Of a stretch of 64,000 bases of DNA, positions 36,466-45,415 are shown piece by piece. The translations under genes were made by a program, and so were the position numbers. The DNA is from Fibrobacteraceae bacterium. GTDB taxonomy: Bacteria; Fibrobacterota; Fibrobacteria; Fibrobacterales; Fibrobacteraceae. Positions within the stretch are counted from its first letter, which is position 1, and each line of letters starts with the position of its first letter. The stretch covers positions 1-64,000 of the forward strand of contig JAGBSH010000024.1 in assembly GCA_017631885.1 (NCBI GenBank), in the 5' to 3' direction. The notes beneath the pieces are model-generated. The model saw only the letters and a program-made list of their open reading frames with translations, had not been told where the DNA came from and searched no databases.

Positions 36466-38235
36466 TTAAGAATCTTCGATTTCAGTTTGTTCAGGATTGG
36501 TTTCTAATTTAGTTATTTGTTTGTTAGATGTAATCCAGATTGGTGCAAATTTTTCTTGCAAAATCTGCAGTTGTAAATCGTATTGTAATTCTTGTTCGTA
36601 AAGATTAAGTTGTTTTTTCGGTTGAGAAATATTTGAATCAGATTCTTTAAAATCTTTAATGTTTAAAATAAATTTTGCCTTTAAAGTGCTTTCTAATTTT
36701 TCTATCAATTTTTGTTGGTCTTTTTGTGAATTGATAAAAAGAGTTGCATTCCATTGGCGAGAACCATCTTTTTGTAAAGGAATGTTGAGAGTGCAAGTAT
36801 AAGGCTCACTTGAAAAATCAATATTTACCTTTGAGTTTTCAAGTGCGTAGTAAATATCAGTTTCGCCATTATTTGCAAAAGTTTCTAAAAAGGATTTCCA
36901 ATTTTCAGATATGTTTTCTAGAGTGTATTGAAAAGAAGGTTCTTCTAGAAAAACATAATTATCAGATGACGGCAATGAAGAGATGTCTTCAATTGGTTCG
37001 TCAAATATATTCAAATCTTCTAGCGAAGGGATTTGATTTGTTGGAACTTTATTTTCAGGATTAACTGGAGGAAGAGTTAATTTTTTTTTTATTTCGCCAG
37101 TTGTAGGCGATTGCATAGTTGAAAGGACTTTGCGTAAATCAGTAAGGTGATCAAGCCAAGCCATTCTAGCAAAACAAGTTTCTACAAGTAATCTAGGATT
37201 GGTACTTTGTCTTAAAAGCCCTTGTGTGTCTGTTAACATTTTAGCGATTCTAAGTAAATCTCCGTTACTAAGCGATGCCCCAGCAAGAGAAAGGCGTTCA
37301 ACAAGTTCTTGAGATAAATTCAAGAAATTAGAATTGTTTTTGCTGACTCGTATATAGAGAATATTGCGTAAAAATTTGGCAAACCCATCGAGTAATGGCA
37401 TGTATTCAACGCCATTTGAACAAACTTGTTCTATTTGGTTAAAGCATGTGGCAATGTCGTGTTTACCAATTGCTTCTAGCAAAGTAAAATAAATTTCGTT
37501 TGATGGTAAACCCAAAACAGAACGAACGGCATCTGCAACCATATTGTTGCCTGTAAATGCGTAAGCTTGGTCAAAGTATGTCAAAGCATCACGCATAGAA
37601 CCATCTGCTTTTTCGGCAAGAATAGAAAGCGCTTCGTTATCTGTTGTTATACCTTCTTCATTACAAATAAAACGTAGGCGTTCAATAATCTGAGTTTGAG
37701 ATAAACGCTTAAAATCAAAGCGTAATACTCGAGAAAGAATAGTCTGCGGTATTTTATTTGCTTCAGTCGTTGCGAAAATGAAAATTACATGAGGAGGCGG
37801 TTCTTCAAGTGTTTTTAACAAAGCGTTAAAAGCACTTCCTGTTATCATGTGAACTTCGTCTATAATGAAAATTCTGTACTTTCCAATCATAGGATGGTAC
37901 TGGACTTGTTCAATGATTAAATCACGAATTTTATCAACGCCTGTATTACTAGCACCATCAAATTCAAGAATATCAACAGAACTTCCGCTTGCAAAATCTT
38001 TACAGCTAGGGCATTTCCCACAAGGGCGCTCTGATTCTCCTGTACAATTTAATGTGCGAGCTAAAATTCTAGCAGATGTAGTTTTACCAACACCACGAGT
38101 ACCGGTAAAAAGAAAAGCATGGTGAACACGACCTTCTTCAATTGCATTTTGAAGAGTTGTAGCGACATGTTCTTGACCGACCATGTCTTTGAATGAATAA
38201 GGACGCCATTTTCTGGCCATTGCTACATATGCCAT
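36466..38235 (-). CDS. dnaX: DNA polymerase III subunits gamma and tau
   Basis: The clamp-loader ATPase of the replisome. From the chosen start (MAYVAMARKWRPYSF, aligning with the usual MSYQVLARKWRP) it is 589 aa. Walker A is GTRGVGKTTSARILA, the zinc site CTGESERPCGKCPSC, and Walker B IIDEVHM; SRVLRFDFKRL follows. A C-terminal extension of about 230 residues beyond the clamp-loader domains indicates a tau-length product. I see no obvious slippery A-run-plus-hairpin typical of E. coli frameshifting, but the + strand run of T at 37080-37090 (A-run in the mRNA) is a possible slippage site. Confidence 0.92.
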   Translation of the reverse strand: MAYVAMARKWRPYSFKDMVGQEHVATTLQNAIEEGRVHHAFLFTGTRGVGKTTSARILARTLNCTGESERPCGKCPSCKDFASGSSVDILEFDGASNTGVDKIRDLIIEQVQYHPMIGKYRIFIIDEVHMITGSAFNALLKTLEEPPPHVIFIFATTEANKIPQTILSRVLRFDFKRLSQTQIIERLRFICNEEGITTDNEALSILAEKADGSMRDALTYFDQAYAFTGNNMVADAVRSVLGLPSNEIYFTLLEAIGKHDIATCFNQIEQVCSNGVEYMPLLDGFAKFLRNILYIRVSKNNSNFLNLSQELVERLSLAGASLSNGDLLRIAKMLTDTQGLLRQSTNPRLLVETCFARMAWLDHLTDLRKVLSTMQSPTTGEIKKKLTLPPVNPENKVPTNQIPSLEDLNIFDEPIEDISSLPSSDNYVFLEEPSFQYTLENISENWKSFLETFANNGETDIYYALENSKVNIDFSSEPYTCTLNIPLQKDGSRQWNATLFINSQKDQQKLIEKLESTLKAKFILNIKDFKESDSNISQPKKQLNLYEQELQYDLQLQILQEKFAPIWITSNKQITKLETNPEQTEIEDS

Positions 38236-38420
38236 GTTCCAAAGATACAAAAAAACAAATAAAAGCGAAAATTTGGAAAAATATCTGTTAAAAAATTAAG
38301 GATTTTTTCAAAGAAAATAAAATATTCAATTCCTAAATTTATTTTATGTTATTTTTGGGAGAACTTTATTGTATCTTTAAAGTGATTTTACGAATCATTC
38401 AATGATATTTAGGAGTTTCT

Positions 38421-38822
38421 ATGTTGCAACAAGATATGGCTTTACTTCTTTTGCTTTGGCAAGAGGCTTGTTTAGAACACGATACAGAAAATGGTGAATT
38501 AATTCCTGGTGCAAAATCAGCGACATTAGAAGAAGAAAAAATTTTAGATGCTGTAAAAGAAGAAGAAAATATGACTTTTTCTTGGGATGATTTTAATAAA
38601 GCTTATATGTCATTTCCGACTGCGTCAGCTCGTTTGACAGGCTGTTTAGAAGCTTTAAAAGAAGCTCCATACGAATACCGAGTTAAAACTATTCGTTATT
38701 TATTTGCTATGGCTTCTGCTTCTTTTGAAAACAATTCAGACCATGCTATCTCTAAAACAGAATCCGAATTTATTTTAAGAGTAAAAAAAGAATTGGATGT
38801 AGATGACGAATCGGTTCTTTAA
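38421..38822 (+). CDS. TerB-like small helical protein
   Basis: A 133-aa soluble helical protein. The C-terminal half (RVKTIRYLFAMASASF ... ISKTESEFILRVKKELDVDD) recalls TerB/TerB-like domains, which use acidic residues to bind metal and are linked to stress proteins. The resemblance is by pattern only. AGGAG precedes the ATG; it is monocistronic with its own terminator. No tellurite-resistance operon surrounds it. Confidence 0.6.
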   Translation: MLQQDMALLLLLWQEACLEHDTENGELIPGAKSATLEEEKILDAVKEEENMTFSWDDFNKAYMSFPTASARLTGCLEALKEAPYEYRVKTIRYLFAMASASFENNSDHAISKTESEFILRVKKELDVDDESVL

Positions 38823-38853
38823 TTTCTTTTAGTAAATTTTTTAAACTAAATAC

Positions 38854-38880
38854 AAAACGAATCCCATAGGGATTCGTTTT
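38854..38880. terminator. Bidirectional intrinsic terminator between the TerB-like gene and asd
   Basis: AAAACGAATCCC pairs with GGGATTCGTTTT around ATA; it is well placed for both convergent genes. Confidence 0.85.
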
Positions 38881-38905
38881 GCTTTTAAAAAATGAAACAA
38901 GAACG

Positions 38906-39934
38906 TTATAAAAGTTCTGCAATTTCAACGGCGTTCAAAGCAGCACCTTTTCTGATTTGATCGCCAACAACCCAAAGGTCAAATGTATTTTTCTGAGAAA
39001 GATCTTCACGAATTCGACCAACGAGAACAGGGTCTTTTCCGCTAGCATCTAAAGGCATTGGCCAACGGTTTGCAGAAGCGTCTTCTAAGATTTCAACATT
39101 CTGTGCTTTAGTGCGGAGAACATCATAAATCTGTTCAACAGAAGCTTGCTTTTTAAGTTGCACATTAATAGCTTCAGAATGAGCTCGTAAAACAGGTACG
39201 CGAATACAAGTTGGAGCAACGCAAATAGATTCGTCGTGGAAAATTTTACGAGTTTCTGCAACCATTTTCCATTCTTCTTCACAATAGCCTTTAGGCGCTT
39301 TTACTTTTGCCTTTTCTTCTGAGCCATCATTGAAAGGAGAATTATGTGGGAAAAGGTTAAAGGCATATTGGTAAGGGAATACAGTTCTTTCAAAAGGTTT
39401 TCCTTCACCAACAGCAATACTTTCTTTTCTAAGTTCTTCCATAGCAATAGCACCGGCGCCAGAAGCAGCTTGGTAAGTGCAGACTGTTACACGTTCAATA
39501 CCGAATTCTTTGTAAAGAGGGAAAAGCGGTAAAGACATAATGATTGTTGTACAGTTTGGGTTTGCGATAATGCCTTGGTGTTTTTTAATATCTTCAGGGT
39601 TTACTTCAGGAACAACCAAAGGAACATTTGGGTCCATACGGAAATAACTGGTGTTGTCAACGACAACGGCTCCTGCTTTAACAGCGCTTGGAACGAATTC
39701 TTTAGAAATTGAACCGCCTGCTGAAGATAAAACTAAATCGACGCCCTTAAATGAATCGTGCGTTAATTCTTCGACGGTGATTTTTTCGCCACGAAATTCA
39801 ATAGTTTTGCCGGCACTGCGTTTTGATGCCAAAAGTTTTAATGATTTTAAAGGAAAATTGCGTTCAGCAAGAAGTGAAAGGAGTTCTTGACCTACTGCAC
39901 CAGTTGCACCGAGGATGGCGACATTTTTACTCAT
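38906..39934 (-). CDS. asd: Aspartate-semialdehyde dehydrogenase
   Basis: Asd reduces aspartyl phosphate with NADPH on the route to lysine/diaminopimelate, threonine and methionine. The 342-aa protein has the ILGATGAVGQELL nucleotide loop, the active-site C128 in ANPNCTTI, and H245-like histidine in RVPVLRAHSEAINV. Its length and motif spelling match the Gram-positive-type Asd (about 340 aa), also common in many other phyla. It stands alone downstream of the ssb pair on the same strand. Confidence 0.94.
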   Translation of the reverse strand: MSKNVAILGATGAVGQELLSLLAERNFPLKSLKLLASKRSAGKTIEFRGEKITVEELTHDSFKGVDLVLSSAGGSISKEFVPSAVKAGAVVVDNTSYFRMDPNVPLVVPEVNPEDIKKHQGIIANPNCTTIIMSLPLFPLYKEFGIERVTVCTYQAASGAGAIAMEELRKESIAVGEGKPFERTVFPYQYAFNLFPHNSPFNDGSEEKAKVKAPKGYCEEEWKMVAETRKIFHDESICVAPTCIRVPVLRAHSEAINVQLKKQASVEQIYDVLRTKAQNVEILEDASANRWPMPLDASGKDPVLVGRIREDLSQKNTFDLWVVGDQIRKGAALNAVEIAELL

Positions 39935-39952
39935 AAATGAACCTTATGTTGT

Positions 39953-40573
39953 TTATTGTGGCCTTAAAGTAGTTTTTTTTAAGAGTTCTTGTAATTCATG
40001 AACTTTTTTTTGAGCGATTTCTAATTGTTCTTTCTTTTGAAGGGCTTGGAAATCTCTAAAAGTTTTGTCTTCTGACGATGCTTCTGCATAAAAAGCAAAG
40101 GCACTCGCTTTTAAATGTTCTAAAGCAGAAAGGATAACTTGTTGAAAAGACTCGTTTTCTAGTGTTTGAGAAAGTTTTTGATTCTTTTGGCAAAAGAGTG
40201 AAATTTTTTCTCGAATGCTTAAAGCTTTTCGAGAAAAATTTTCTTGTTCCATATCAGATTCAAAAGCTTCTGGGACTTTTTCTTCAAGTTGTTTTCCTAG
40301 AGAGAAAAATTCTTTAGAAAATTCTTGTAAAAAAAGATCATGATTTTTAGCGTTAGAATCTCTTTTATCTAGAGAGCGTTCTGAAGAAACGAACTGAGTT
40401 TGTGTTACAGGAGTTTCAGAACGCAGGCCCGCAAAAAGAATGATTCCTAAAATGAACAGAAAAGCAATTACTGCATAAATTCTTTGTTTACCACGTAAAA
40501 CAACAATTTGTAATATCGTAGAAACAGCTATCGCTAAAAGAATTAATACAGAATAAAATTGCAGTTCTGACAT
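39953..40573 (-). CDS. Membrane-anchored coiled-coil protein of unknown role
   Basis: A 206-aa protein with two N-terminal membrane spans (about 5-26 and 33-49) followed by a long charged, coiled-coil-like region rich in Glu, Lys and Gln. I do not recognise the family. It follows ssb by nine bases on the same strand and is followed by asd after 18 bases, so it may be part of one transcript. Nothing visible ties it to single-strand DNA binding. Confidence 0.65.
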   Translation of the reverse strand: MSELQFYSVLILLAIAVSTILQIVVLRGKQRIYAVIAFLFILGIILFAGLRSETPVTQTQFVSSERSLDKRDSNAKNHDLFLQEFSKEFFSLGKQLEEKVPEAFESDMEQENFSRKALSIREKISLFCQKNQKLSQTLENESFQQVILSALEHLKASAFAFYAEASSEDKTFRDFQALQKKEQLEIAQKKVHELQELLKKTTLRPQ

Positions 40574-40582
40574 TTTAAAATT

Positions 40583-41089
40583 TTAGAACGGGAAATCGTC
40601 TTCAACTTCGTCTGGACCGTCGTTCATTGGAGCAGGTTGGTAATTTTGCTGAGGAGGACGTCCGTAACCAGAAGTTGCTTGATTGGAGTAAGCATTAGGT
40701 TGGTTATAGCTAGAATTGTTGTAAGAAGAATTTCCGTAAGAATTGTTCTGAGCTGGGCGTGGAGTTAACAATTGGAATGTTTCCATTGTGATGTCAGTCA
40801 TATAGCGCTTTTGACCATTCGGATCATCCCAACTGCGATAAGAAATAGAACCTTCTATAAAAAGGCTCATTCCTTTATGAACACCGAGTTGCTCAATGAG
40901 GTCAGCAAGTTTGCCCCAACCTACAACATTGTGCCATTCGGTTTGTTCCCTAGTTTCACCATTGTTGTCGCGGTAACGACGGGACGTAGCTAATGAAAAG
41001 GATACTTTTTTCTTGTTGGAGGCAGTCATACGGATTTCAGGATCTTTTCCGATATTGCCTATTAACATAACTTTGTTCAGATACGCCAT
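40583..41089 (-). CDS. ssb: Single-stranded DNA-binding protein
   Basis: A 168-aa SSB. The OB-fold occupies residues 1-110 (MAYLNKVMLIGNIGKDPEIRM, SLATSRRYRDNNGETREQTEWHNVVGWGKLAD). A flexible Asn/Gln/Tyr/Gly-rich linker (about 115-155) leads to the acidic tip DEVEDDFPF, which binds partner repair and replication proteins. Domain order, length and tail are all typical. Confidence 0.95.
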   Translation of the reverse strand: MAYLNKVMLIGNIGKDPEIRMTASNKKKVSFSLATSRRYRDNNGETREQTEWHNVVGWGKLADLIEQLGVHKGMSLFIEGSISYRSWDDPNGQKRYMTDITMETFQLLTPRPAQNNSYGNSSYNNSSYNQPNAYSNQATSGYGRPPQQNYQPAPMNDGPDEVEDDFPF

Positions 41090-41141
41090 AAATAATGTTC
41101 CTATATTTAGTTTTAATTTAGGTCATCAAAGATAATAAAAA

Positions 41142-42242
41142 ATGAGCGTTAAATTAGCAATATCCAATTTTGAAAAGAATTTTCCTTTTCATCTTAAGGG
41201 AAAACGACTTGGTGCTGTTTTGCACCCAGCCTCAATAGGTGAAAATTTTGCCCATACTCTTTCGTATTTGAAAGAATTTGATGGTAATTTGTTCCATTTG
41301 TCGGCTTTATTTGGCCCCCAACACGGAATAAAAGGCCATACTCAGGACAATATGATTGAATGGGAAGGTTATACAGATCCTGAACTGGGAATACCAGTTT
41401 ATAGTCTTTATGGTGAACACAGAAAGCCGTCTCCAGAAATGTTGAAAAATGTAGAAGTGCTTTTTGTGGATTTGCAAGATGTCGGGGCCCGCTATTATAC
41501 TTTTATTTGGACTTTGTTTCTTTGTATGGAGGCTTGCGAAAAGCAAGGAATTCCTGTTGTTGTTTTAGATAGGCCTAATCCTATTAATTGCGTTGATGAA
41601 GAAGGACCTGTTTTAGATTTAGGTTATACGAGTTTTGTGGGATTACATTCTATTCCTGTTAGACATGGTAAAACGATTGGTGAACTTGCTCGGATTTTTA
41701 AAGCGGAGCGTTTTCCGAGTTGTGAACTTTATGTGATGGAAATGGAAAATTACGACAAGAGAATGTGGTTTGATGAAACGGGGCTTCCTTGGGTGATGCC
41801 TTCTCCGAATATGCCAACTCTTGATACGGCAATTGTTTACCCAGGAATGTGTCTTTTAGAAGCAACCAATGTAAGCGAAGGTCGTGGAACGACAAGGCCT
41901 TTTGAAATTTTTGGAGCTCCTTTTATTGATGCAGAAAAACTTTGTCGTTACATGAATGGTTTAAAGTTGCCAGGAGTGTTGTTCCGCGAAAATTATTTCC
42001 AGCCTACGTTTCATAAAGGAGCTGGTTCTATTTGTGGTGGGGCGCAAATTCATGTTCTTGATAGAAATGTTTTTCGTTCGTTTGATATGACGATTAAGTT
42101 GTTGCAATATTTATTCCATGAGTATCCTAATGATTTTGCTTGGAAAGCGCCTCCTTATGAATATGAATTTGAAAAGTTACCGATAGATATTTTGCTTGGT
42201 TCGGGAACTTTCCGGAAAGAGTTTATTGAATCAGGACTTTAG
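41142..42242 (+). CDS. NamZ-like (DUF1343) exo-beta-N-acetylmuramidase
   Basis: A 366-aa DUF1343 protein, the family of NamZ (GH171), which releases N-acetylmuramic acid from peptidoglycan fragments. Family marks are KRLGAVLHPASIG, LFGPQHGIKG, VLFVDLQDVGARYYTF, VVLDRPNPIN, SPNMPTLDTAIVYPG and NVSEGRGTTRPFE. Unlike Bacillus NamZ it has no signal peptide, implying a cytoplasmic role on imported muropeptides. No MurNAc-6-phosphate etherase or transporter gene is adjacent. Confidence 0.85.
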   Translation: MSVKLAISNFEKNFPFHLKGKRLGAVLHPASIGENFAHTLSYLKEFDGNLFHLSALFGPQHGIKGHTQDNMIEWEGYTDPELGIPVYSLYGEHRKPSPEMLKNVEVLFVDLQDVGARYYTFIWTLFLCMEACEKQGIPVVVLDRPNPINCVDEEGPVLDLGYTSFVGLHSIPVRHGKTIGELARIFKAERFPSCELYVMEMENYDKRMWFDETGLPWVMPSPNMPTLDTAIVYPGMCLLEATNVSEGRGTTRPFEIFGAPFIDAEKLCRYMNGLKLPGVLFRENYFQPTFHKGAGSICGGAQIHVLDRNVFRSFDMTIKLLQYLFHEYPNDFAWKAPPYEYEFEKLPIDILLGSGTFRKEFIESGL

Positions 42243-42252
42243 GTTTGTCGAC

Positions 42253-42283
42253 AAAAAAAGAAGAACGGCGTTCTTCTTTTTTT
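42253..42283. terminator. Bidirectional intrinsic terminator
   Basis: A-run plus GAAGAAC (to 42266) pairs with GTTCTTC plus T-run from 42270. It lies between the convergent NamZ-like and UbiA genes. Confidence 0.82.
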
Positions 42284-42295
42284 ACCTTTCCTGAA

Positions 42296-43129
42296 TTAAG
42301 AGAATGTTTCTGATAAAATGAGAAAAACTATTCCTAAAATCATGGCGATTTTGGTGAGAGTTCTTGCTTTTGTGTAGTCTTTTTTGTTGAGATTAAAGAT
42401 TATCCATATGGATAATGGAATGAGTAAAATTAAGGCGAGTAAAAAGAGAGAGGAATGCCATTTTAAGAGAACTGGTAAGGGAAGTAAAAATAATGCAAAG
42501 ATTATCTGGAAAGAGGCTAGGGTAGAAGCTTTTTTTTCGCCGACTAAAATGGGTAGCGTTAATATGTTTGCGGCTTTGTCTCCCGTGATGTCTTCTAAAT
42601 CTTTTTGGATTTCTCTAGAAAGCGTGTATAAAAAAGCAAAAATGATTGGGAAAATTAAGGGTGAAATGTGTGCTGAATCATAAAGCATAATGCGTATCAA
42701 GGGCGTTGTGCATAAAAAGGCAACGGTGAGATTTTTTAAGAAAGGAATTTGTTTTGCGTATTTGTTGTAAACAAATAAGAGTGCAAGTAAAAGGGTATAG
42801 AATATAAGGTGAGTTATGCTTTGGACTTCTTTTAAAAAAGCGGGCAGAAGAGAAGAGATTGAAAGAATGAGAATTGAAAGTTTGGTGGCTTTGATTGAAA
42901 TTTTCCCTGAAGGCAAGGGGCGATTAGGTCTGTTTAATTTGTCGGTTTCTATGTCTAGTAAATCGTTGTGGATGTTGCCGACAGAAATAGCCATAGTGAA
43001 AGCGATTACATCGGCAAAAAATGTTTGTGCTGAAAAAATACAATGCGATAAAAAATAACCGGCTGCTAAAGTGGCTATGGCAATAATCGCATTATTTAAG
43101 CGAGACATTTTTAATAAAGCTATAAACAC
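42296..43129 (-). CDS. UbiA-family prenyltransferase resembling DGGGP synthase
   Basis: A 277-aa integral membrane protein with about eight to nine spans. The first aspartate-rich motif is N55-D56-LL-D59-IET-D63 followed by KLNRPNRPLPSGKIS, the spelling typical of archaeal geranylgeranylglyceryl-phosphate geranylgeranyltransferases and their bacterial relatives. The second is KDLEDITGDKA at about 173-183. It attaches a polyprenyl chain to a membrane acceptor. The acceptor here is unknown; menaquinone-type (MenA) and heme-type (CtaB) functions are less supported by the motif. The start may be the GTG at 43129 or the ATG at 43108. Confidence 0.8.
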   Translation of the reverse strand: MFIALLKMSRLNNAIIAIATLAAGYFLSHCIFSAQTFFADVIAFTMAISVGNIHNDLLDIETDKLNRPNRPLPSGKISIKATKLSILILSISSLLPAFLKEVQSITHLIFYTLLLALLFVYNKYAKQIPFLKNLTVAFLCTTPLIRIMLYDSAHISPLIFPIIFAFLYTLSREIQKDLEDITGDKAANILTLPILVGEKKASTLASFQIIFALFLLPLPVLLKWHSSLFLLALILLIPLSIWIIFNLNKKDYTKARTLTKIAMILGIVFLILSETFS

Positions 43130-43153
43130 AATTAAAAAATAGAAGAGTTGAAG

Positions 43154-43897
43154 TTAGTGAATGACAGAAAGAAATTCTTTTAAACGCTCGTCTTTTGGAT
43201 TTTCAAATATTTCTTGTGGTGTTCCTTGTTCTTTAATTATGCCTTCTGAAAAGAATAAAACTTTGTTGGCTACAGATTTTGCAAAGTTCATTTCGTGAGT
43301 GACGATAAGCATAGTCATTCCAGAATTAGCTAAGTCTTTGATTATTTTTAAAACTTCTCCAACCATTTCAGGGTCAAGTGCACTAGTAGGCTCATCAAAA
43401 AGTAGAACATCTGGATTCATAGCCATAGCTCTTGCAATAGCAATGCGCTGTTGTTGACCTCCAGAAAGTTGGGATGGGTAGTGGTTTTCATAGCCAGAAA
43501 GCCCGACTTTATTTAACAATTCTTTTGCTTTGGCTTCTGCTTCGCTTTTTGTCATTTTATGTAATGTGACTGGAGCAAGCATAATGTTTTTTAAAACCGT
43601 TAAGTTTTTGAATAAATTGAATTGTTGGAATACCATGCCGATTCGTTCTCGGACAAATCTAGAATGTAGGCCTTTTTCGTAAATGTCTTTTCCGTTAAAA
43701 AGAATTTTGCCTTCATCTTGTTTTTCCAACATGTTTAAATGTCTGATAAATGTAGATTTACCACAACCAGAAGGCCCGATAATAGCAATGACATCGCCTT
43801 GATAAACATCTAAAGAAATGTTTTTTAGAACTTGTAAATTTCCAAAAGATTTTGATAAGTTCTGTACTTGAATGATTGTATTTGGCTTAGCGTTCAT
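43154..43897 (-). CDS. Amino-acid ABC transporter ATPase (GlnQ-like)
   Basis: A 247-aa polar amino-acid transporter ATPase: Walker [11 protein letters not shown]-loop FQQFNLF, signature LSGGQQQR, Walker [13 protein letters not shown] and the family-typical MVGEVL, ending in the H-loop VTHEM. It energises uptake through the fused binding-protein/permease encoded immediately upstream, whose end it overlaps by 11 bases. The residue carried (glutamine, another polar residue, or a dipeptide) is not determinable. Confidence 0.93.
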   Translation of the reverse strand: MNAKPNTIIQVQNLSKSFGNLQVLKNISLDVYQGDVIAIIGPSGCGKSTFIRHLNMLEKQDEGKILFNGKDIYEKGLHSRFVRERIGMVFQQFNLFKNLTVLKNIMLAPVTLHKMTKSEAEAKAKELLNKVGLSGYENHYPSQLSGGQQQRIAIARAMAMNPDVLLFDEPTSALDPEMVGEVLKIIKDLANSGMTMLIVTHEMNFAKSVANKVLFFSEGIIKEQGTPQEIFENPKDERLKEFLSVIH

Positions 43898-45377
43898 TCT
43901 TTTTTAACCTCTTTTCCAGACGAGCAACACAGCTAGAAAGACCTGCAACTAAAATGAAATAGATTACAGCAACAGCGAGTAAAGGGAGCATGGCTTCATA
44001 AGTTAGACTGCGGATAATGTCGCCTCCTCGAGTTAAATCGGTAATTCCAATGTAACCGCAAATAGAAGTTTCTTTAATAAGTGTAATGAATTCATTTGTC
44101 ATTGAAGGTAAAGATGTTTTAAATGCCTGAGGAAATGCAATATGACTAAGAATGTGTCGAAAACGTAGCCCTAAACTTCTACCAGCTTCTATTTGGCCTG
44201 GGTCTATGGCTTTGAATCCGCTACGAAGAATTTCAGAAACGTAGGCGCCAGAGTTTATTCCAAAAGCGATAACAGCAACAAGAATTTTGTTGACGTTAAC
44301 AGAAGAAAATACAATGTAATAGATAATAAGAAGTTGAACAAGAACAGGTGTGCCTCGGATAATGGCTAAATAAATTTTGCAAATGGTGTTAAGAAATTTC
44401 ATTCCCCCCATGGTTTCATGTGCGAAGCGAACAAAGGAAACGCCTATACCGATGCAAATGCCAAGGAATGCGGCAAAGAAAGAAATAATTAAGGTGTTCC
44501 CTAAACCTTCAACAATAAATTTCCAACGTGCTTCTTTAATAAAGTTTTTGTGTAATAATTCACCAATGGATTCTGTTTTAGAAATTTTGTTATTGTCTCT
44601 AACGATAACAACAATTTTTGATTCGGCATAAGGAGTTGTAAAAAGGATAGATTTTTTACGTTCTTCCGTTATGGTAAAACCAGCAAGCCCAATATCAGCT
44701 TTTCCAGAATTAACTGAGTTGATAATAGCGTCGAATTCAATATCTTGAATTTCTAATGAGCGATTCATGTAATCGGCAATATAACGGGCAATTTCAATAT
44801 CAATTCCTTCAATGCCATTGGCTGAATGAAATTCGTAGGGCGGAAACTGAGCGTTTGTAGAAAGGATAAGTTTGTTTTCTGATTTAACTTTTTGTGTATA
44901 ATGGAAATCACTACTTCTATTTATGTAAGTATTGAAAATAGAATCATAAGTTCCCGAAATTTTTAGGTTTTTTAAAGCCATGTTCACGGTGTCTAATAAA
45001 GCAGTATTATTTTTGGCAATAACTCCGGCATAAGTTTCTTCAACAAAAACTTCATCTAATATTTTTAAAGATTGATTCTGGCGAAGAAATGCTTTTGCAG
45101 GCTGGTCATCGCAAAGGACTGCATCAATTTTCCCTTGAGACAATGCTTGGATAGCATCAGTTAATTTGGAATAGCGTTCAACTTGAATTTTTGCGGTATC
45201 ACCACCAAAATCAGAAGCGTAAATATCAGCGGTATTTCCAATTTGTACGCCGACTTTTTTATGTGCAAGATCCTTTACTGCAAAAACTTTATTTGCTGGA
45301 ATTGCATTGTCGTTGCATCCAAGAATGAATGCAAAAGAAAAAAACAATATAGCCCAAATGGGTATTTTTTTAAACAT
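43887..45377 (-). CDS. Fused amino-acid ABC binding protein and permease with domain-swapped order
   Basis: A 496-aa lipoprotein (signal ending ILGC) carrying substrate-binding and channel parts in one chain. Residues about 35-155 look like the second lobe of a family 3 solute-binding protein ([41 protein letters not shown]). Residues about 168-262 look like the first lobe ([56 protein letters not shown]). The permease follows (about 285-490) with its [22 protein letters not shown] loop. So the lobes appear in reverse order compared with the normal protein. Downstream is the ATPase gene. Confidence 0.88.
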   Translation of the reverse strand: MFKKIPIWAILFFSFAFILGCNDNAIPANKVFAVKDLAHKKVGVQIGNTADIYASDFGGDTAKIQVERYSKLTDAIQALSQGKIDAVLCDDQPAKAFLRQNQSLKILDEVFVEETYAGVIAKNNTALLDTVNMALKNLKISGTYDSIFNTYINRSSDFHYTQKVKSENKLILSTNAQFPPYEFHSANGIEGIDIEIARYIADYMNRSLEIQDIEFDAIINSVNSGKADIGLAGFTITEERKKSILFTTPYAESKIVVIVRDNNKISKTESIGELLHKNFIKEARWKFIVEGLGNTLIISFFAAFLGICIGIGVSFVRFAHETMGGMKFLNTICKIYLAIIRGTPVLVQLLIIYYIVFSSVNVNKILVAVIAFGINSGAYVSEILRSGFKAIDPGQIEAGRSLGLRFRHILSHIAFPQAFKTSLPSMTNEFITLIKETSICGYIGITDLTRGGDIIRSLTYEAMLPLLAVAVIYFILVAGLSSCVARLEKRLKKNER

Positions 45378-45415
45378 TATTTTGTCCTCAATAAGATTAC
45401 CAAATATAAGAAACG

